DNA of 64,000 nucleotides from JAWKOK01 sp963848115 (GCA_963848115.1 CAWKCP010000024.1:62001-126000); one strand, 5' to 3'. Positions 43,341 to 53,259 are shown, counted from the stretch's first letter. The notes: generated by a model from the letters alone, not told the origin. Made by a program: numbers and translations.

Positions 43341-43469
43341 GTTCGTAGTAACCGCTTTAGCGGTTTCAGACTGTCTTCTCCATATTTGGCGCGACAGCGA
43401 TCTTTCAGGAATGTAGACCCCGGCTAATGAGAAGCTACGTTTTGAACCGCTAAAGCGGTCACTACGAAC
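43341..43469. repeat. GTTCGTAGT-type palindrome, copy 1
   Basis: GTTCGTAGTAACCGCTTTAG near the left end is complementary to CTAAAGCGGTCACTACGAAC near the right end with one mismatch. The centre is about 85 bases. Related copies are at 43566-43619 and 60606-60653, with part copies at 53924-54087. Confidence 0.75.
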
Positions 43470-43565
43470 AGTAGGCTTATCATGTGCGATCGTCTGAGCA
43501 AGTTGGTTGAGGCCTACTCACTGGTTCCAACTTGAGCCACAAAGTGCCGGAAGCTCGCTAACTGA

Positions 43566-43619
43566 GTTCGTAGTAACGGCTTCAGCCGTGTTTGGACCGC
43601 TTCAGCGGTCACTACGAAC
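43566..43619. repeat. GTTCGTAGT-type palindrome, copy 2
   Basis: A compact copy in which GTTCGTAGTAACGGCTTCAG faces CTTCAGCGGTCACTACGAAC, with only a short centre. It is about 100 bases from copy 1, so the two form a local pair. Confidence 0.75.
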
Positions 43620-43911
43620 GGTAGGCTTGCCGCTTGACTTGGTTAACAGGCTTGACTAACATGGAGTCATGACACGGGGAACGATGTGCGAAGCCAAAAC
43701 GCATCCTTCACGCCATATCAGTGATGCGCTGGCTGAGGAAGAAATCGTCGTTGCCACGGACAGCAATCGCCGGCGAAACGGGTCGTCTTGCCCGAAACGC
43801 AGTCAGCGCAGCGTATTGGGTGGCGAAAAAGATGTTGTTCAACACAGTTCTAGTGACTTTGATGTCGCCTTGTTAGATTTTCAGGACTATATGGGATAAG
43901 GAACCACCACC

Positions 43912-44826
43912 ATGCAACTTGGATTTGTTAGCGCCATCCTGCCCGATCTATCGTTGGAAGACGTGTTCGACTTCGCCGCGTCTGAAGGATTCGACTGCGT
44001 CGAGGTCATGTGTTGGCCCAAGGGCAAGGCCGAACGCCGCTACGCGGGCGTCACCCACATCGACGTTGCAGCGCTAAGTTCAGCGGACGCGACAGCCATC
44101 AATGAACTGTGCGCCGCCAAGGGCGTCAGTATCAGCGGGCTTGGCTACTATCCGAACCCATTGGCCCCGGACAAGGATGAGGCCCAAGTCTACATCGACC
44201 ACATCAAGCAGGTGATTCTGGCCGCCGAGACATTGGGGCTGACCTCGGTCAATACCTTCATCGGCCGTGACTGGACCCGATCCGTTGACGACAACTGGGA
44301 TCGTTTCCTGGAAGTCTGGCCGCCGCTGATTCGGTTTGCCGAGGACCATGGCATTCGTATCGGCATTGAAAATTGTCCCATGTTCTTCTCCGGCGATGAA
44401 TGGCCGGGCGGCAAGAACATGGCCAGTACGCCGGCCATCTGGCGACGCATGTTTGAGGCCATCCCCAGCGCCAACTTTGGACTCAACTACGATCCGTCGC
44501 ACATGATCTGGCAACAGATGGACTATCTCAAGCCTTTCCGGGACTTCAGCGACAAAATGTTTCACCTCCATGCCAAAGACGTACGGGTTGACAAGTACCG
44601 GCTGGATGAGGTCGGCATCATGGCCAATCCGCTCGAGTATCATACGCCCAAGCTGCCGGGGCTGGGCGATGTGGATTGGGGGCAGTTCTTTTCCATCGCA
44701 ACCGACTCCGGCTACGATGGACCCATCTGTATTGAAGTCGAAGACCGTGCCTATGAGGGTTCGCTGGAGGACCGCAAGGGGTCTCTCCGCCAGAGCGGAC
44801 GCTACCTACGACAGTTTATGCCGTGA
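43912..44826 (+). CDS. Sugar phosphate isomerase/epimerase (TIM-barrel, AP-endonuclease-2 superfamily)
   Basis: The 304-residue protein matches the xylose-isomerase-like TIM-barrel family. It has LGFVSAILPDLSLEDVFDFA, HGIRIGIENCPMFF with the metal-binding Glu, FGLNYDPSHMIWQQMD with the Asp and His, MFHLHAKDVRVD and the closing Glu in GPICIEVEDRAYEG. These bind a divalent metal for sugar isomerisation or epimerisation; the substrate is not determined. AAGGAACCACCACC precedes the ATG. The gene stands alone on the plus strand. The catalytic residues are all present, so it is likely active. Confidence 0.88.
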   Translation: MQLGFVSAILPDLSLEDVFDFAASEGFDCVEVMCWPKGKAERRYAGVTHIDVAALSSADATAINELCAAKGVSISGLGYYPNPLAPDKDEAQVYIDHIKQVILAAETLGLTSVNTFIGRDWTRSVDDNWDRFLEVWPPLIRFAEDHGIRIGIENCPMFFSGDEWPGGKNMASTPAIWRRMFEAIPSANFGLNYDPSHMIWQQMDYLKPFRDFSDKMFHLHAKDVRVDKYRLDEVGIMANPLEYHTPKLPGLGDVDWGQFFSIATDSGYDGPICIEVEDRAYEGSLEDRKGSLRQSGRYLRQFMP

Positions 44827-44835
44827 GGGGTGAAT

Positions 44836-44907
44836 GATGCTTGGTGGCTAGGGATCTGGGGCTGCTCACGCCGATCCCCAATCCCAAATCACCTATCCCC
44901 AATCACT
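44836..44907. repeat. 'CCAATCCCC' low-complexity element, copy 4
   Basis: The C-rich arm (CCCCAATCCCAAATCACC, then TATCCCCAATCAC) is clear, but the G-rich partner (CTAGGGATCTGGGG) is short. It lies between the convergent isomerase and holin-kinase genes and may help end transcription. Confidence 0.5.
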
Positions 44908-47035
44908 TCCTTTCAGCTTCTTTTGACCGCCTGCTGATGTCCGACGACATGTCCCAGACTTGCCTAATGCCGATTACCACGGCAACAACGAGCAACACAA
45001 ATCCGACCGTAGACATGGGAATGCCGAGTAGGGATGTATCCATGGTCATGGAGACCGCCGCACCGACAATGATGCCAACAAGGATCATGCCGATGGCTAG
45101 CCGCTCGCCTACAGCCTGTAACCCATCAAGCTTGGTGTTGAGCGATTCCGTGTCGACCACCAGCTGAAACTTTCCGGCCTCGTATTGATCGAGCCATTTG
45201 AGCGTGGCTTCCTGCAAAGTCGGCATGCGGCGAATCACCTCTTTGCCCGTGCGCACGGCCTGTACTTTGAGGGACTTTGTGACGTTTTCCACATTAAACT
45301 GCTGTATCATCAGTTCGCGCACTTGCGTGAATGCGGTATCGACCAGCATCGGAGCTGGATCGAGCGTATAGACGATCTCTTCAGCCTGCATCAGCGCCTT
45401 GATGGCCAATGTCAGATCACCGCGCATCCGCAGACCGGCGTCGTACAGTTTGTCGAGCGCCGCGGTCATGACATCGCTGAGTCCGCCGCCGGTCTCGCTA
45501 GTGTCGTAAACCATGTAGCGGTTGACCATCTGTTCCATCTGTTCACGAAACACTTTCTCGTCAAATGGCTTGAAGGGTGTACTCAATCGTATCATCACGC
45601 TGGCCAGTTCTTGGGCGTCCACAGAGCGAATGGCCCAGATCAAGTCGATAAGCGCCATACGGTCATCCGAGTTCAAGAAACCCATCATGCCCATGTCTAG
45701 GAAGACAACATCGCCATTCTCCATGTCGACCATCACGTTGCCTGGGTGCGGATCGCCGTGAAAAAAGCCATCGATCAGAATCTGTTTCACCATCGCGCGC
45801 AGAAACCTTTTGGCCAGTTGCTTGCGATCAAACCCCGCGGCATCAATGGCGTCAACATTCGTGATCTTGACGCCGGAGACGAAATCCATGGTCAGGATTT
45901 TGGTCGTACTTGCCTGCGGGTAGATGGATGGCACGCGGATGCCTTCCAGATCGGCCATGGCAACCTTGAGTCGGGTAGCCCGGTAGGCTTCGTTGGTGTA
46001 GTCGAGTTCCTCCATGATGTTCTTGGCGAAGACCGAGAATATGCCGCTCATGTCGGTGTTGCGCGCCCATTCGAAGCGTTTCTCCATGGTCTCGACCGCA
46101 TCCTGCATGATCCCCAAATCGGCCTGGACCTTGGGAATAATCAGCGGCCTTTGCACTTTGACAACCACATGGGCGCCGTCATTCATGATCGCTTCGTGGA
46201 CCTGTGCTGTTGACGCTGCTGCCAGCGGATCGAACTGAAACTCTGAGAATAGGTCATCGATGGGACGGCCGAGCTGATCCTCGACCACGCGCACGGCTTC
46301 GGCCGATGGAAATGGCGCGACATTGCTCTGTAGCTTGGCTAATTCGTTTTGCCATTCCGGTGGCAACGCCTCGGAACGGCTAGAAACCATCTGGCCCAGC
46401 TTGACATATGTCGGACCCAATTCCTGAAGCATCATTCGCACCTGGGCCGGCGCAGAGACGTCATCCATCGTCTTGGCCTGGGGAAAGAAGAGCTTGCCGA
46501 TATATTCTCGGATCGGTTCCAGCGGCGTTTTTGCCAACGAAATATCCAGGCCATACCGCCACATTGTGTCGTAGACCTGTTGGAAGCGCATGTTTTCTAC
46601 AAACGTGTTGCGGCCACTGACCGGTAATTTCGTGAACCAGCGCCAATACGATTCCCCGGACTCGATCTCATCGAGAATCGGCCGATTCAGCCCCAGCACG
46701 GCATCAAAGAGTGCCAACAGAACGCCGATGACGGCGCCGGCAAAGAGCAAAGTGAATATGTTCTCGAAGGCCCAGTCAATTGGACTTAGCAACGCGACCA
46801 ATACGAGCATGAAGCTATTGATCGCAATCATGAAGAGACCGAGTGTGCGAATCACGTAGCGACCGGTGGCAAAAATGACGAAAGGCCGTACGAATGTATT
46901 GATCAGCCCAAAGATGGCCCCAAAGAAGAGATACCAGAGGATGTTGGCATTCTGAATCTCCAGACCGGGCAATAACAGTACGGTCAGGGAGATCAAAAGT
47001 GTGTTGAGAAGCAGACGAAACACAAGGAAAAACAT
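44903..47035 (-). CDS. Holin-family membrane domain fused to an ABC1/UbiB atypical kinase
   Basis: Residues 1-115 form a four-helix membrane domain of the phage-holin-4_2 type (ANILWYLFFGAIFGLINTFV, then PFVIFATGRYVIRTLGLF). Residues 190-520 are an ABC1/UbiB kinase-like domain: K212-LGQ, the Ala-rich AAASTAQVHEA, Lys293 (VVKVQRP), HGDPHPGNV (426-434) and Asp447 (DMG). The C-terminus has two further membrane helices. UbiB-type proteins are ATPases linked to quinone or lipid metabolism. The N-terminal fusion is known in some bacteria and tethers the kinase to the membrane. The stop lies next to a repeat element. Confidence 0.9.
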   Translation of the reverse strand: MFFLVFRLLLNTLLISLTVLLLPGLEIQNANILWYLFFGAIFGLINTFVRPFVIFATGRYVIRTLGLFMIAINSFMLVLVALLSPIDWAFENIFTLLFAGAVIGVLLALFDAVLGLNRPILDEIESGESYWRWFTKLPVSGRNTFVENMRFQQVYDTMWRYGLDISLAKTPLEPIREYIGKLFFPQAKTMDDVSAPAQVRMMLQELGPTYVKLGQMVSSRSEALPPEWQNELAKLQSNVAPFPSAEAVRVVEDQLGRPIDDLFSEFQFDPLAAASTAQVHEAIMNDGAHVVVKVQRPLIIPKVQADLGIMQDAVETMEKRFEWARNTDMSGIFSVFAKNIMEELDYTNEAYRATRLKVAMADLEGIRVPSIYPQASTTKILTMDFVSGVKITNVDAIDAAGFDRKQLAKRFLRAMVKQILIDGFFHGDPHPGNVMVDMENGDVVFLDMGMMGFLNSDDRMALIDLIWAIRSVDAQELASVMIRLSTPFKPFDEKVFREQMEQMVNRYMVYDTSETGGGLSDVMTAALDKLYDAGLRMRGDLTLAIKALMQAEEIVYTLDPAPMLVDTAFTQVRELMIQQFNVENVTKSLKVQAVRTGKEVIRRMPTLQEATLKWLDQYEAGKFQLVVDTESLNTKLDGLQAVGERLAIGMILVGIIVGAAVSMTMDTSLLGIPMSTVGFVLLVVAVVIGIRQVWDMSSDISRRSKEAERK

Positions 47036-47218
47036 GTTTACTCACCCTTTCGGCATGGAGTTGATCGATCCAACCTGAGCAATCCGACTGCATGCAGGAT
47101 CAGTCGATGCCAACATCGTCTATAAGACCAGACGGTTGGCGGTATTTTCAGATTATACGTGTCGGAACACATTCGAGCGAACTGAGCCCCATGAAAGTTG
47201 ATTGAAATCGACGTACTG

Positions 47219-50023
47219 CTAGCTTTGCGGTTCTATCTCAACCTCGACATAGTCTGTCGAGATCCAACCTGACGTTTTCTCACTTGCTTCGCTATCCATC
47301 AACGGTGCAGTCGTCGCTTCGTTCTGCTCAAACTCCTCAACCACAACCTGTATCCAGTTCCCGTCCGCGCTCATTTCCAGCACCTGATGACTCGATCCAT
47401 CGGTCACATAGCCGATTCTGGGAAAGTCGGATCCGGGGCCGCTGCGAATACTCAGACGCGCTCCCTCTGTATGCACGATGGCAATCCTCGCCGAAACGGA
47501 CGCGGCGTCCCTTTCTACGGCATTATTGTTCGCATGTTGCACTACGGCATCAGCGCTTGTGACCTCCGCGCCGGATACGATACCAGCTGATCCTGCCGGC
47601 AAAGGAGCAGCGTCTGGGATCGCCTCACTCGCTTTGACTGTAAGAATGTAGTCCCCTGACAGCGCGTCACCATAGCTGGCTACCTCAACGATCAGCGTGA
47701 GATCGGTGGGGATCTCAAAATGCTCGATGGATGAATTGACGGTCTCATGAGTTTCAGCATCATCGTTGGATGCCAGTAGCGCTTCTGATAGATCGTAGAG
47801 GCGTAGAACTGTGTCGAGACGACCTGTGCTGTCTTCCAGGTAGGCATTCACCATCTCTCCAGCATTCAGCGACAGCGTGTAGCGTACACGGACGTTTGGT
47901 TCAAGCTTGCCTGTTGCCGATCTGTCCAGTTTCAGGTCGCCTGCGTCTATGAACTCGATCTGGGTCAGACCATCCAAGTGTCGAATAGCCGCTTCGAGTT
48001 CCGGATCGCCCGTACTCAGTAACGTCTCTTCGTTCACTGGTACTCGGATGGTTGGAGCGATGCCCTTTCCTTCAATCAAGATTTCGCCGTCTAGGTCGAC
48101 TACTCGTCCCTCTGAATATTGGAAGAGGATATCGTCCGGCATGAGCGCAACATCGATCGTCCCGCCCAGTCCTGCCGTGGGATAGTGTCCGATGATAGCC
48201 GCTCGATCTTGCAGCGCCATGTCGCGCACGAAAAACTCACAGGCGCTGTTACAATTTGGTCCCGCGAGTACTGCCACTGCGCCGGCGTAGCGTAGATCTT
48301 CGGACGGCAAGTAGAATTGATTGATGGTCTGCGGGTCGAAGAAAAACTCATCCAGGTCCTCGTCATAGAAGCCGACGCTGGTCAACGCCAACTCTTCGTT
48401 ATGGAAGTAGGCCGCCATCTGGTCGGCGAGGAACGTGCTGCCCCCGTCATTCTGTCGCATGTCGATAATCAGGCCGGATACATTCTTGTTCCTGAGCGTG
48501 TCAACAAGTCGCTCCCACAATTGGATGGTCAACAGCTTATTGTCGGAAAAACTGTAGATCTTAGCATATCCATAGCCATTGTCTAGCTGCGTATATTCGA
48601 CAGGCAACTGAAAGCCGTCCATCCCGGCGTTGAAAGAAGAGAAACTGAAACTTTCCATTTCCGCCTCTGAAGTCAATGGTACTGTAATCGGCGACTGCGT
48701 ACCGGGGTTCTGAACCATCACGTCGATGACAGTGCCTAGCGGCGAGCGAACGGCATAGCGCAATTTCTGCAGCCGTTCAGAATGGCTGGTGCTAAAGGGT
48801 GCTGAAAGCGCGACTGTTTCCTGAACAAACTCGTCAATGGGAGTTCCGTTCATACTGATGATCTCTGCCCCCTCGACAATGCCAGCTCGATCCGCCGGTC
48901 CGTCTGCCAGGATGAAATTGGCGATGATACGTCCGTTGTCCAGTTCCCGGATGGCCATGCCCAGCCCGCCACCCGCCTCGGAGCGGAAATCCTCGACGAC
49001 GAACGGACCGCTCACATGGCCGTCCGGTATCGAAAAAGAGAAATCGCGCAGCGCTCGTCGAAAGACCAGATCGTCGTTGTCGGCCGCTGCTTCTTCAAAG
49101 CGGGGCCGGAAGGTGGTCCGAAGCGCTTCCCGATCCAACTGTTTGTAATCCGTAAAGGCGTATTCATCGCTCAGGAGATCGATCAAAGCGTCGAACGCAT
49201 CATCGTACGCCAGCGCGGAGAAGTCTTCCATTTCGCTACCTGCCGGCTCGAACAAGTCGATAGTCGGATAGCGAGAGCGATCAAAGGTAAACGGTTCCGA
49301 ATCCATGTGGACGATCGAATACCCCTGGGGAATCCTCACAATGGGATCGTCTGCGCTGAACAGCCGACCATCGTCGCCGAACCCGGCGGGAAATCCTTGC
49401 TCACTGTCTGGTGCATAGACAAGGAAGGATCCGCCGATGATCTCCCGAAAGGTGTCGGCTTCACTGCTGACTTTGGTTGACGCGTAGGTGTTTGACCAAC
49501 CTCCTCCGAAGAGATCACGTTCCTCAAGAAATGGATCGCCAAAAACGTTGGCCCGATATGCGACCGCAAAGACCATGACGCCGGTGTCATCTTCCCCATC
49601 ATTGTCCACATCCCGGAGCGATGCTTGGGGTCTGATCGGGAGCGAAATCGAGTAAGAGAATGGTGAAGTGTGGAAGTCAGACGTGATCTGGCCGATCGTC
49701 TGAGATTCGGTGGGCAAAATATAGCCTTGATCCCGGTCGACGAATCCGGCCTGGTCTTCCAGAATGACCATGGGCGCTTCGGTGCCGATGGTAAAGAACG
49801 CGTTTGTGTACCACACTTCGCCCTCTATCGAGACCGGTCCCCCCTGATTATTCTCAATGATTGCGGCTGGAATCGTAGGCTGCGCTGTCTGTGCATGCAC
49901 GGACGGAGCCGTCCATAGGTCGCGTATGAGTACGAGCGAGATCGCCAACAGCGCGGCTGTCAAAGGATTGGCGAGCGATGACCTGTGGACAAGTTTCACG
50001 ATGGTTGAGACCAATGGGGCCAT
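47219..50023 (-). CDS. Secreted S41-family protease with SH3-type C-terminus
   Basis: The 934-residue protein has a signal peptide (NPLTAALLAISLVLIRDLW, cleaved near SVHAQ), a beta-rich N-terminal region, a PDZ-like module (GGGLGMAIRELDNGRIIANF, then GPADRAGIVEGAEIISMNG) and an S41 catalytic domain. SGLIIDMRQNDGGSTFLAD and AGPNCNSACEFFVRDM contain the nucleophilic Ser in NSACE. A beta-sandwich (PPC-like, YTLSLNAGEMVNAYL) and an SH3b module (ARLSIRSGPGSDFPRIGYV) end the protein. S41 enzymes trim proteins outside the cytoplasm. The upstream gene on this strand is far away, and no Shine-Dalgarno is striking. Confidence 0.88.
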   Translation of the reverse strand: MAPLVSTIVKLVHRSSLANPLTAALLAISLVLIRDLWTAPSVHAQTAQPTIPAAIIENNQGGPVSIEGEVWYTNAFFTIGTEAPMVILEDQAGFVDRDQGYILPTESQTIGQITSDFHTSPFSYSISLPIRPQASLRDVDNDGEDDTGVMVFAVAYRANVFGDPFLEERDLFGGGWSNTYASTKVSSEADTFREIIGGSFLVYAPDSEQGFPAGFGDDGRLFSADDPIVRIPQGYSIVHMDSEPFTFDRSRYPTIDLFEPAGSEMEDFSALAYDDAFDALIDLLSDEYAFTDYKQLDREALRTTFRPRFEEAAADNDDLVFRRALRDFSFSIPDGHVSGPFVVEDFRSEAGGGLGMAIRELDNGRIIANFILADGPADRAGIVEGAEIISMNGTPIDEFVQETVALSAPFSTSHSERLQKLRYAVRSPLGTVIDVMVQNPGTQSPITVPLTSEAEMESFSFSSFNAGMDGFQLPVEYTQLDNGYGYAKIYSFSDNKLLTIQLWERLVDTLRNKNVSGLIIDMRQNDGGSTFLADQMAAYFHNEELALTSVGFYDEDLDEFFFDPQTINQFYLPSEDLRYAGAVAVLAGPNCNSACEFFVRDMALQDRAAIIGHYPTAGLGGTIDVALMPDDILFQYSEGRVVDLDGEILIEGKGIAPTIRVPVNEETLLSTGDPELEAAIRHLDGLTQIEFIDAGDLKLDRSATGKLEPNVRVRYTLSLNAGEMVNAYLEDSTGRLDTVLRLYDLSEALLASNDDAETHETVNSSIEHFEIPTDLTLIVEVASYGDALSGDYILTVKASEAIPDAAPLPAGSAGIVSGAEVTSADAVVQHANNNAVERDAASVSARIAIVHTEGARLSIRSGPGSDFPRIGYVTDGSSHQVLEMSADGNWIQVVVEEFEQNEATTAPLMDSEASEKTSGWISTDYVEVEIEPQS

Positions 50024-50443
50024 GGACGGACTGCTCCTTCAGGGTTGAGGGCGATGAATCATTGCTCCAAGTGCGATCAACAGGTATGAGCAAGCAGAGA
50101 GCGACTGGTCACAGTACATGGTTCAGGGGAGACTCCGAAAGCCGGCGGGCGATCACCCCGGCGTTACCGGTGAATAGTACGCGCATATTTTGGCATGTCT
50201 TCGTCTCTATCTGGTGAACACGATGTGAGGCTTTGGCTAAATTTCTGAGTTCAGTGAGCACATTATACCAGAGTGGAATCTACCGACGAAGGCACTAATT
50301 TCCAAGGGGAGACTCTCGCATTCTACGAGTTGGCCGGCTCGTGCGACGTACTGCCCACTGATCGCTTGCATGGCGCACTCCTTCCGGGCAGTGGGTCGCA
50401 TGGGTCCGCGAAATCCGGCATAGATCCATGGCCGGCAACAGGT
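50024..50443. other. Divergent intergenic region without recognised features
   Basis: No gene or repeat was identified here between the S41 protease and the CHAT gene. The CHAT promoter begins at its right end. Confidence 0.5.
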
Positions 50444-50473
50444 TTGACGCTACCATGAGAGCGCCTGTACAAT
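50444..50473 (+). promoter_or_regulatory. Promoter of the CHAT gene, nearly leaderless
   Basis: TTGACG (50444-50449) and TACAAT (50468-50473) are 18 bases apart. The ATG at 50484 lies 10 bases after the -10 element, so the transcript would have a leader of only a few bases and no Shine-Dalgarno sequence. Confidence 0.6.
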
Positions 50474-50483
50474 CTCAATACTT

Positions 50484-51686
50484 ATGTATCCTGAAGCACT
50501 TCTGCTGCACGTTGCAATTGAGTTGACAGAAAATGGACCGGTGACCCGAATCGTATCGTCGCCGGTCGGTCAAGCCAGCGCGCCTTTTGTCTCTCCGATG
50601 ACGTCCAGCGAACGAGACGACTTCTGGGCAAGCGTTGCCGAACCCATCGATCTGGGCGCCGGCGACCGCTCGGCTCAACAAGTGACTACTCAGTCGTCTC
50701 TTGTTCGAACAGTCGGCGAACAGATCTTCAATGCACTATTTGTCGGCGATCTCATCTCGACTTTGAGAGGGAGCCTGGAACTTGCCTATCAACAGAGCGC
50801 GGCCCTTCATCTGCGTCTGACCTTGCCTGACAGCGGCTCTCTGTTGACCCTGCCTTGGGAATATCTGTTCGATCCGACACGGCAGGAGTTTTTGTCATTG
50901 TCGCCTCATTCGCCCATCTCCCGCTACGTGGATCGCCGACATCAGATTCGACCACTGAATGTTGAGCCGCCGCTGCGCGTGCTCGTTGTGATAGAAAGCG
51001 CCGAGGGTCTGGCCCCGATCGACGTCAGGCAGGAATGGATCAAGCTGATCGATACGATCGACTATCTTGGCATGGATGACCGGTTGGTGGTTGAACGCCT
51101 GGAGAAGCCGACACTTTTTGAACTGCAAAAACGGTTGCGTCAGCGCCCATGCCACATTCTGCACGTAATCGGCCACGCGGTGTACAATGAGACAGCCCAA
51201 GACGGGCGACTGGTGCTTGAGGATGAGGTCGGTCGCGGACGTATGATATCCGGCCAACATCTGGGGCAATTTCTGCGTGATCACTACGCCACACGGCTTG
51301 TGATCCTTCAGTCCTGCGATCCTGTGCTGGATAAACACAATCCGTTGGGATTGGTGGCACAGAACATTGTGCAGCGCGGGGTGCCGGCAGCGGTCGTGTT
51401 GCCGTATGCGATGCCGGACAATCTCTCGCTGGCATTTCTGCATGATCTGTATGCGAATATAGCGCAGATGCAACCGGTCGATCGGGCCATGGTGGAAGCG
51501 CGCAGGGCTCTGGCAAGCGAGGCGCCCAACGTGCTGTGGGGCCTTCCCTGGCTGCTGGCGCGTACCACGTCCGGCTATATTTTTGACGATGGTAAATTAA
51601 AGTCTGAGGTCACGGCTGAGGAGACTCGTCATGAACCCAGTCTACTTGAACGGGTGCTGCGATCCAACTTCGGCTCCGATTCTTGA
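50484..51686 (+). CDS. Stand-alone CHAT-domain (caspase-like) protein
   Basis: The 400-residue protein carries the CHAT signature: LPWEYLFDP (123-131), HILHVIGHAVYNET with candidate catalytic His231 and RLVILQSCDPVL with Cys278. GLPWLLARTTSG (353-364) is near its end. The N-terminal 115 residues form a small alpha/beta region without TPR repeats, and the last 30 residues look disordered. CHAT proteins are cysteine proteases related to caspases and occur in defence systems and in regulated proteolysis. The typical GHG is VIGHA here, so activity should be confirmed. It is transcribed alone from a nearly leaderless promoter. Confidence 0.85.
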   Translation: MYPEALLLHVAIELTENGPVTRIVSSPVGQASAPFVSPMTSSERDDFWASVAEPIDLGAGDRSAQQVTTQSSLVRTVGEQIFNALFVGDLISTLRGSLELAYQQSAALHLRLTLPDSGSLLTLPWEYLFDPTRQEFLSLSPHSPISRYVDRRHQIRPLNVEPPLRVLVVIESAEGLAPIDVRQEWIKLIDTIDYLGMDDRLVVERLEKPTLFELQKRLRQRPCHILHVIGHAVYNETAQDGRLVLEDEVGRGRMISGQHLGQFLRDHYATRLVILQSCDPVLDKHNPLGLVAQNIVQRGVPAAVVLPYAMPDNLSLAFLHDLYANIAQMQPVDRAMVEARRALASEAPNVLWGLPWLLARTTSGYIFDDGKLKSEVTAEETRHEPSLLERVLRSNFGSDS

Positions 51687-51846
51687 TCGCTGCAAGAGGA
51701 GATTCCTTACCCGCCGGAGCCAGGGTGATTGAACCGGCACTGAGGTTTTTAGACCATAGACCGGGCACTTCTCAAGAAACGTTGATATCGGTTTGTGCAG
51801 GCTGAGCCTGCCGAAATCTGAAATACCCACCCAGTGAGCGAGGATT

Positions 51847-53259
51847 ATGAGCAAAGCACAGATTGGACTGATCGGACTGGCTGTCATGGGCCAGAATTTG
51901 GTGTTGAATTTAGAACGCAACGGCTACACGGTTGCCGTCTTCAATCGCACCACTGCCACCATGCAGGGGTTTGTGGATGAGCATCCCGGCAAGAACCTGA
52001 TCGCGACCACAACATTAGAGGAACTGGTCGGTAGCTTGGAACGCCCGCGTCGTATCATGATCATGGTGCAGGCCGGATGGCCCGTGGACGCGGTGATCGA
52101 GGGCTTGATTCCGCTGCTGGATGAAGGCGACCTGATCATGGATGGCGGCAACAGCTTCTACAAAGACACCGAGCGCCGTGCCGAGACGGTCACAGCCGCC
52201 GGGCTCAACTTCATGGGCGTTGGCGTCAGTGGTGGTGAAGAAGGCGCGCTTTGGGGCCCCAGCATCATGCCGGGCGGTTCCTACGATACCTGGTCTGCCG
52301 TGCAGCCGCTGCTGGAGGCCATTGCCGCCAAAGCGCCGGAAGACGGCAAGCCGTGCGTCGCCTACCTGGGGCCGCGCGGGGCCGGCCACTACGTCAAGAT
52401 GGTCCACAACGGCATTGAGTATGGCGACATGCAGTTGATCGCCGAGGCCTATGACATCCTACAGCGTGCGCTGGGCCTTTCGGCCGGCGAACTGGCCGAG
52501 ATCTTCGGGGCGTGGAACGAAGGTGAGCTGGACTCCTTCCTCATTGACATCACCGTCACTATCCTAAAACGCGTTGACGAAGAGACCGGCAAGCCGCTGG
52601 TCGATCTGGTGTTGGACAAGGCCGCTCAGAAGGGCACCGGCAAGTGGACCAGCCAGGATGCCTTTGACGTCGGCGCGCCGATTCCCACCATCAACAGCGC
52701 CGTCGTAGGCCGCATCATCTCCAGTCTCAAAGACGAGCGCGTGGCCGCCAGCAAAGTGCTGCCTGGTCCCGAAGGCGTCACCTACGAGGGCGATCCGGCC
52801 GTACTCATCGATTCGGTGCGCCAAGCGCTCTATGCTTCCAAGATCAGCGCCTATGCCCAGGGCATGGCTCTGCTCTCCATGGTCAGCGAGGAATACGACT
52901 ACGATCTGAACCTGGACGAGATCGCCGCCATCTGGCGTGCAGGATGCATCATCCGGGCCCGCTTCCTGAACCGCATCACCGACGCCTTCCGCAACAACCC
53001 GGATCTGCCCAACTTGCTGCTCGATCCCGATCTGGGCGCGGCCGTCATCGAAAGGCTGCCCGCCTGGCGTCACGTTGTGCAGACGGCCATCGGTCTGGGC
53101 ATCCCCGTGCCTGCCTTCAGTGGCAGCCTGGCCTACTACGACTCCTACCGCAGCGAAGTCCTGCCGGCCAACCTGATCCAGGCCCAACGCGACCTCTTCG
53201 GCGCGCACACGTATGAGCGGACGGATAAGGACGGGACGTTCCATTCGAATTGGGAATAG
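51847..53259 (+). CDS. gnd: 6-phosphogluconate dehydrogenase, decarboxylating
   Basis: The 470-residue protein is full length for the long-type Gnd: IGLIGLAVMGQNLVLNLERNG (NADP-binding Rossmann), MDGGNSFYKDTERRA, FMGVGVSGGEEGALWGPSIM, VKMVHNGIEYGDMQLIAEAY and KGTGKWTSQDAFDVG. It converts 6-phosphogluconate to ribulose 5-phosphate with CO2 and NADPH in the oxidative pentose phosphate pathway. The variant carries SGGEEGALWGPS where most have SGGEEGARYGPS. The ATG follows GCGAGGATT. No zwf or pgl lies beside it. The 3' end runs into a low-complexity palindrome. Confidence 0.96.
   Translation: MSKAQIGLIGLAVMGQNLVLNLERNGYTVAVFNRTTATMQGFVDEHPGKNLIATTTLEELVGSLERPRRIMIMVQAGWPVDAVIEGLIPLLDEGDLIMDGGNSFYKDTERRAETVTAAGLNFMGVGVSGGEEGALWGPSIMPGGSYDTWSAVQPLLEAIAAKAPEDGKPCVAYLGPRGAGHYVKMVHNGIEYGDMQLIAEAYDILQRALGLSAGELAEIFGAWNEGELDSFLIDITVTILKRVDEETGKPLVDLVLDKAAQKGTGKWTSQDAFDVGAPIPTINSAVVGRIISSLKDERVAASKVLPGPEGVTYEGDPAVLIDSVRQALYASKISAYAQGMALLSMVSEEYDYDLNLDEIAAIWRAGCIIRARFLNRITDAFRNNPDLPNLLLDPDLGAAVIERLPAWRHVVQTAIGLGIPVPAFSGSLAYYDSYRSEVLPANLIQAQRDLFGAHTYERTDKDGTFHSNWE

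Larger units (their letters stand above)
43143..43911. other. Repeat-rich intergenic region of 769 bases
   Basis: It holds the -10 element for the membrane-protein operon near 43150, two GTTCGTAGT-type palindromes (43341-43469 and 43566-43619) and no convincing gene. A 76-codon frame at 43669 lacks a ribosome site and family features. Confidence 0.6.

Noticed and set aside
43669..43899. 76-codon plus-strand reading frame before the sugar isomerase gene
   Set aside because: No ribosome site, no family features and composition unlike its neighbours; it lies just after palindromic repeats.
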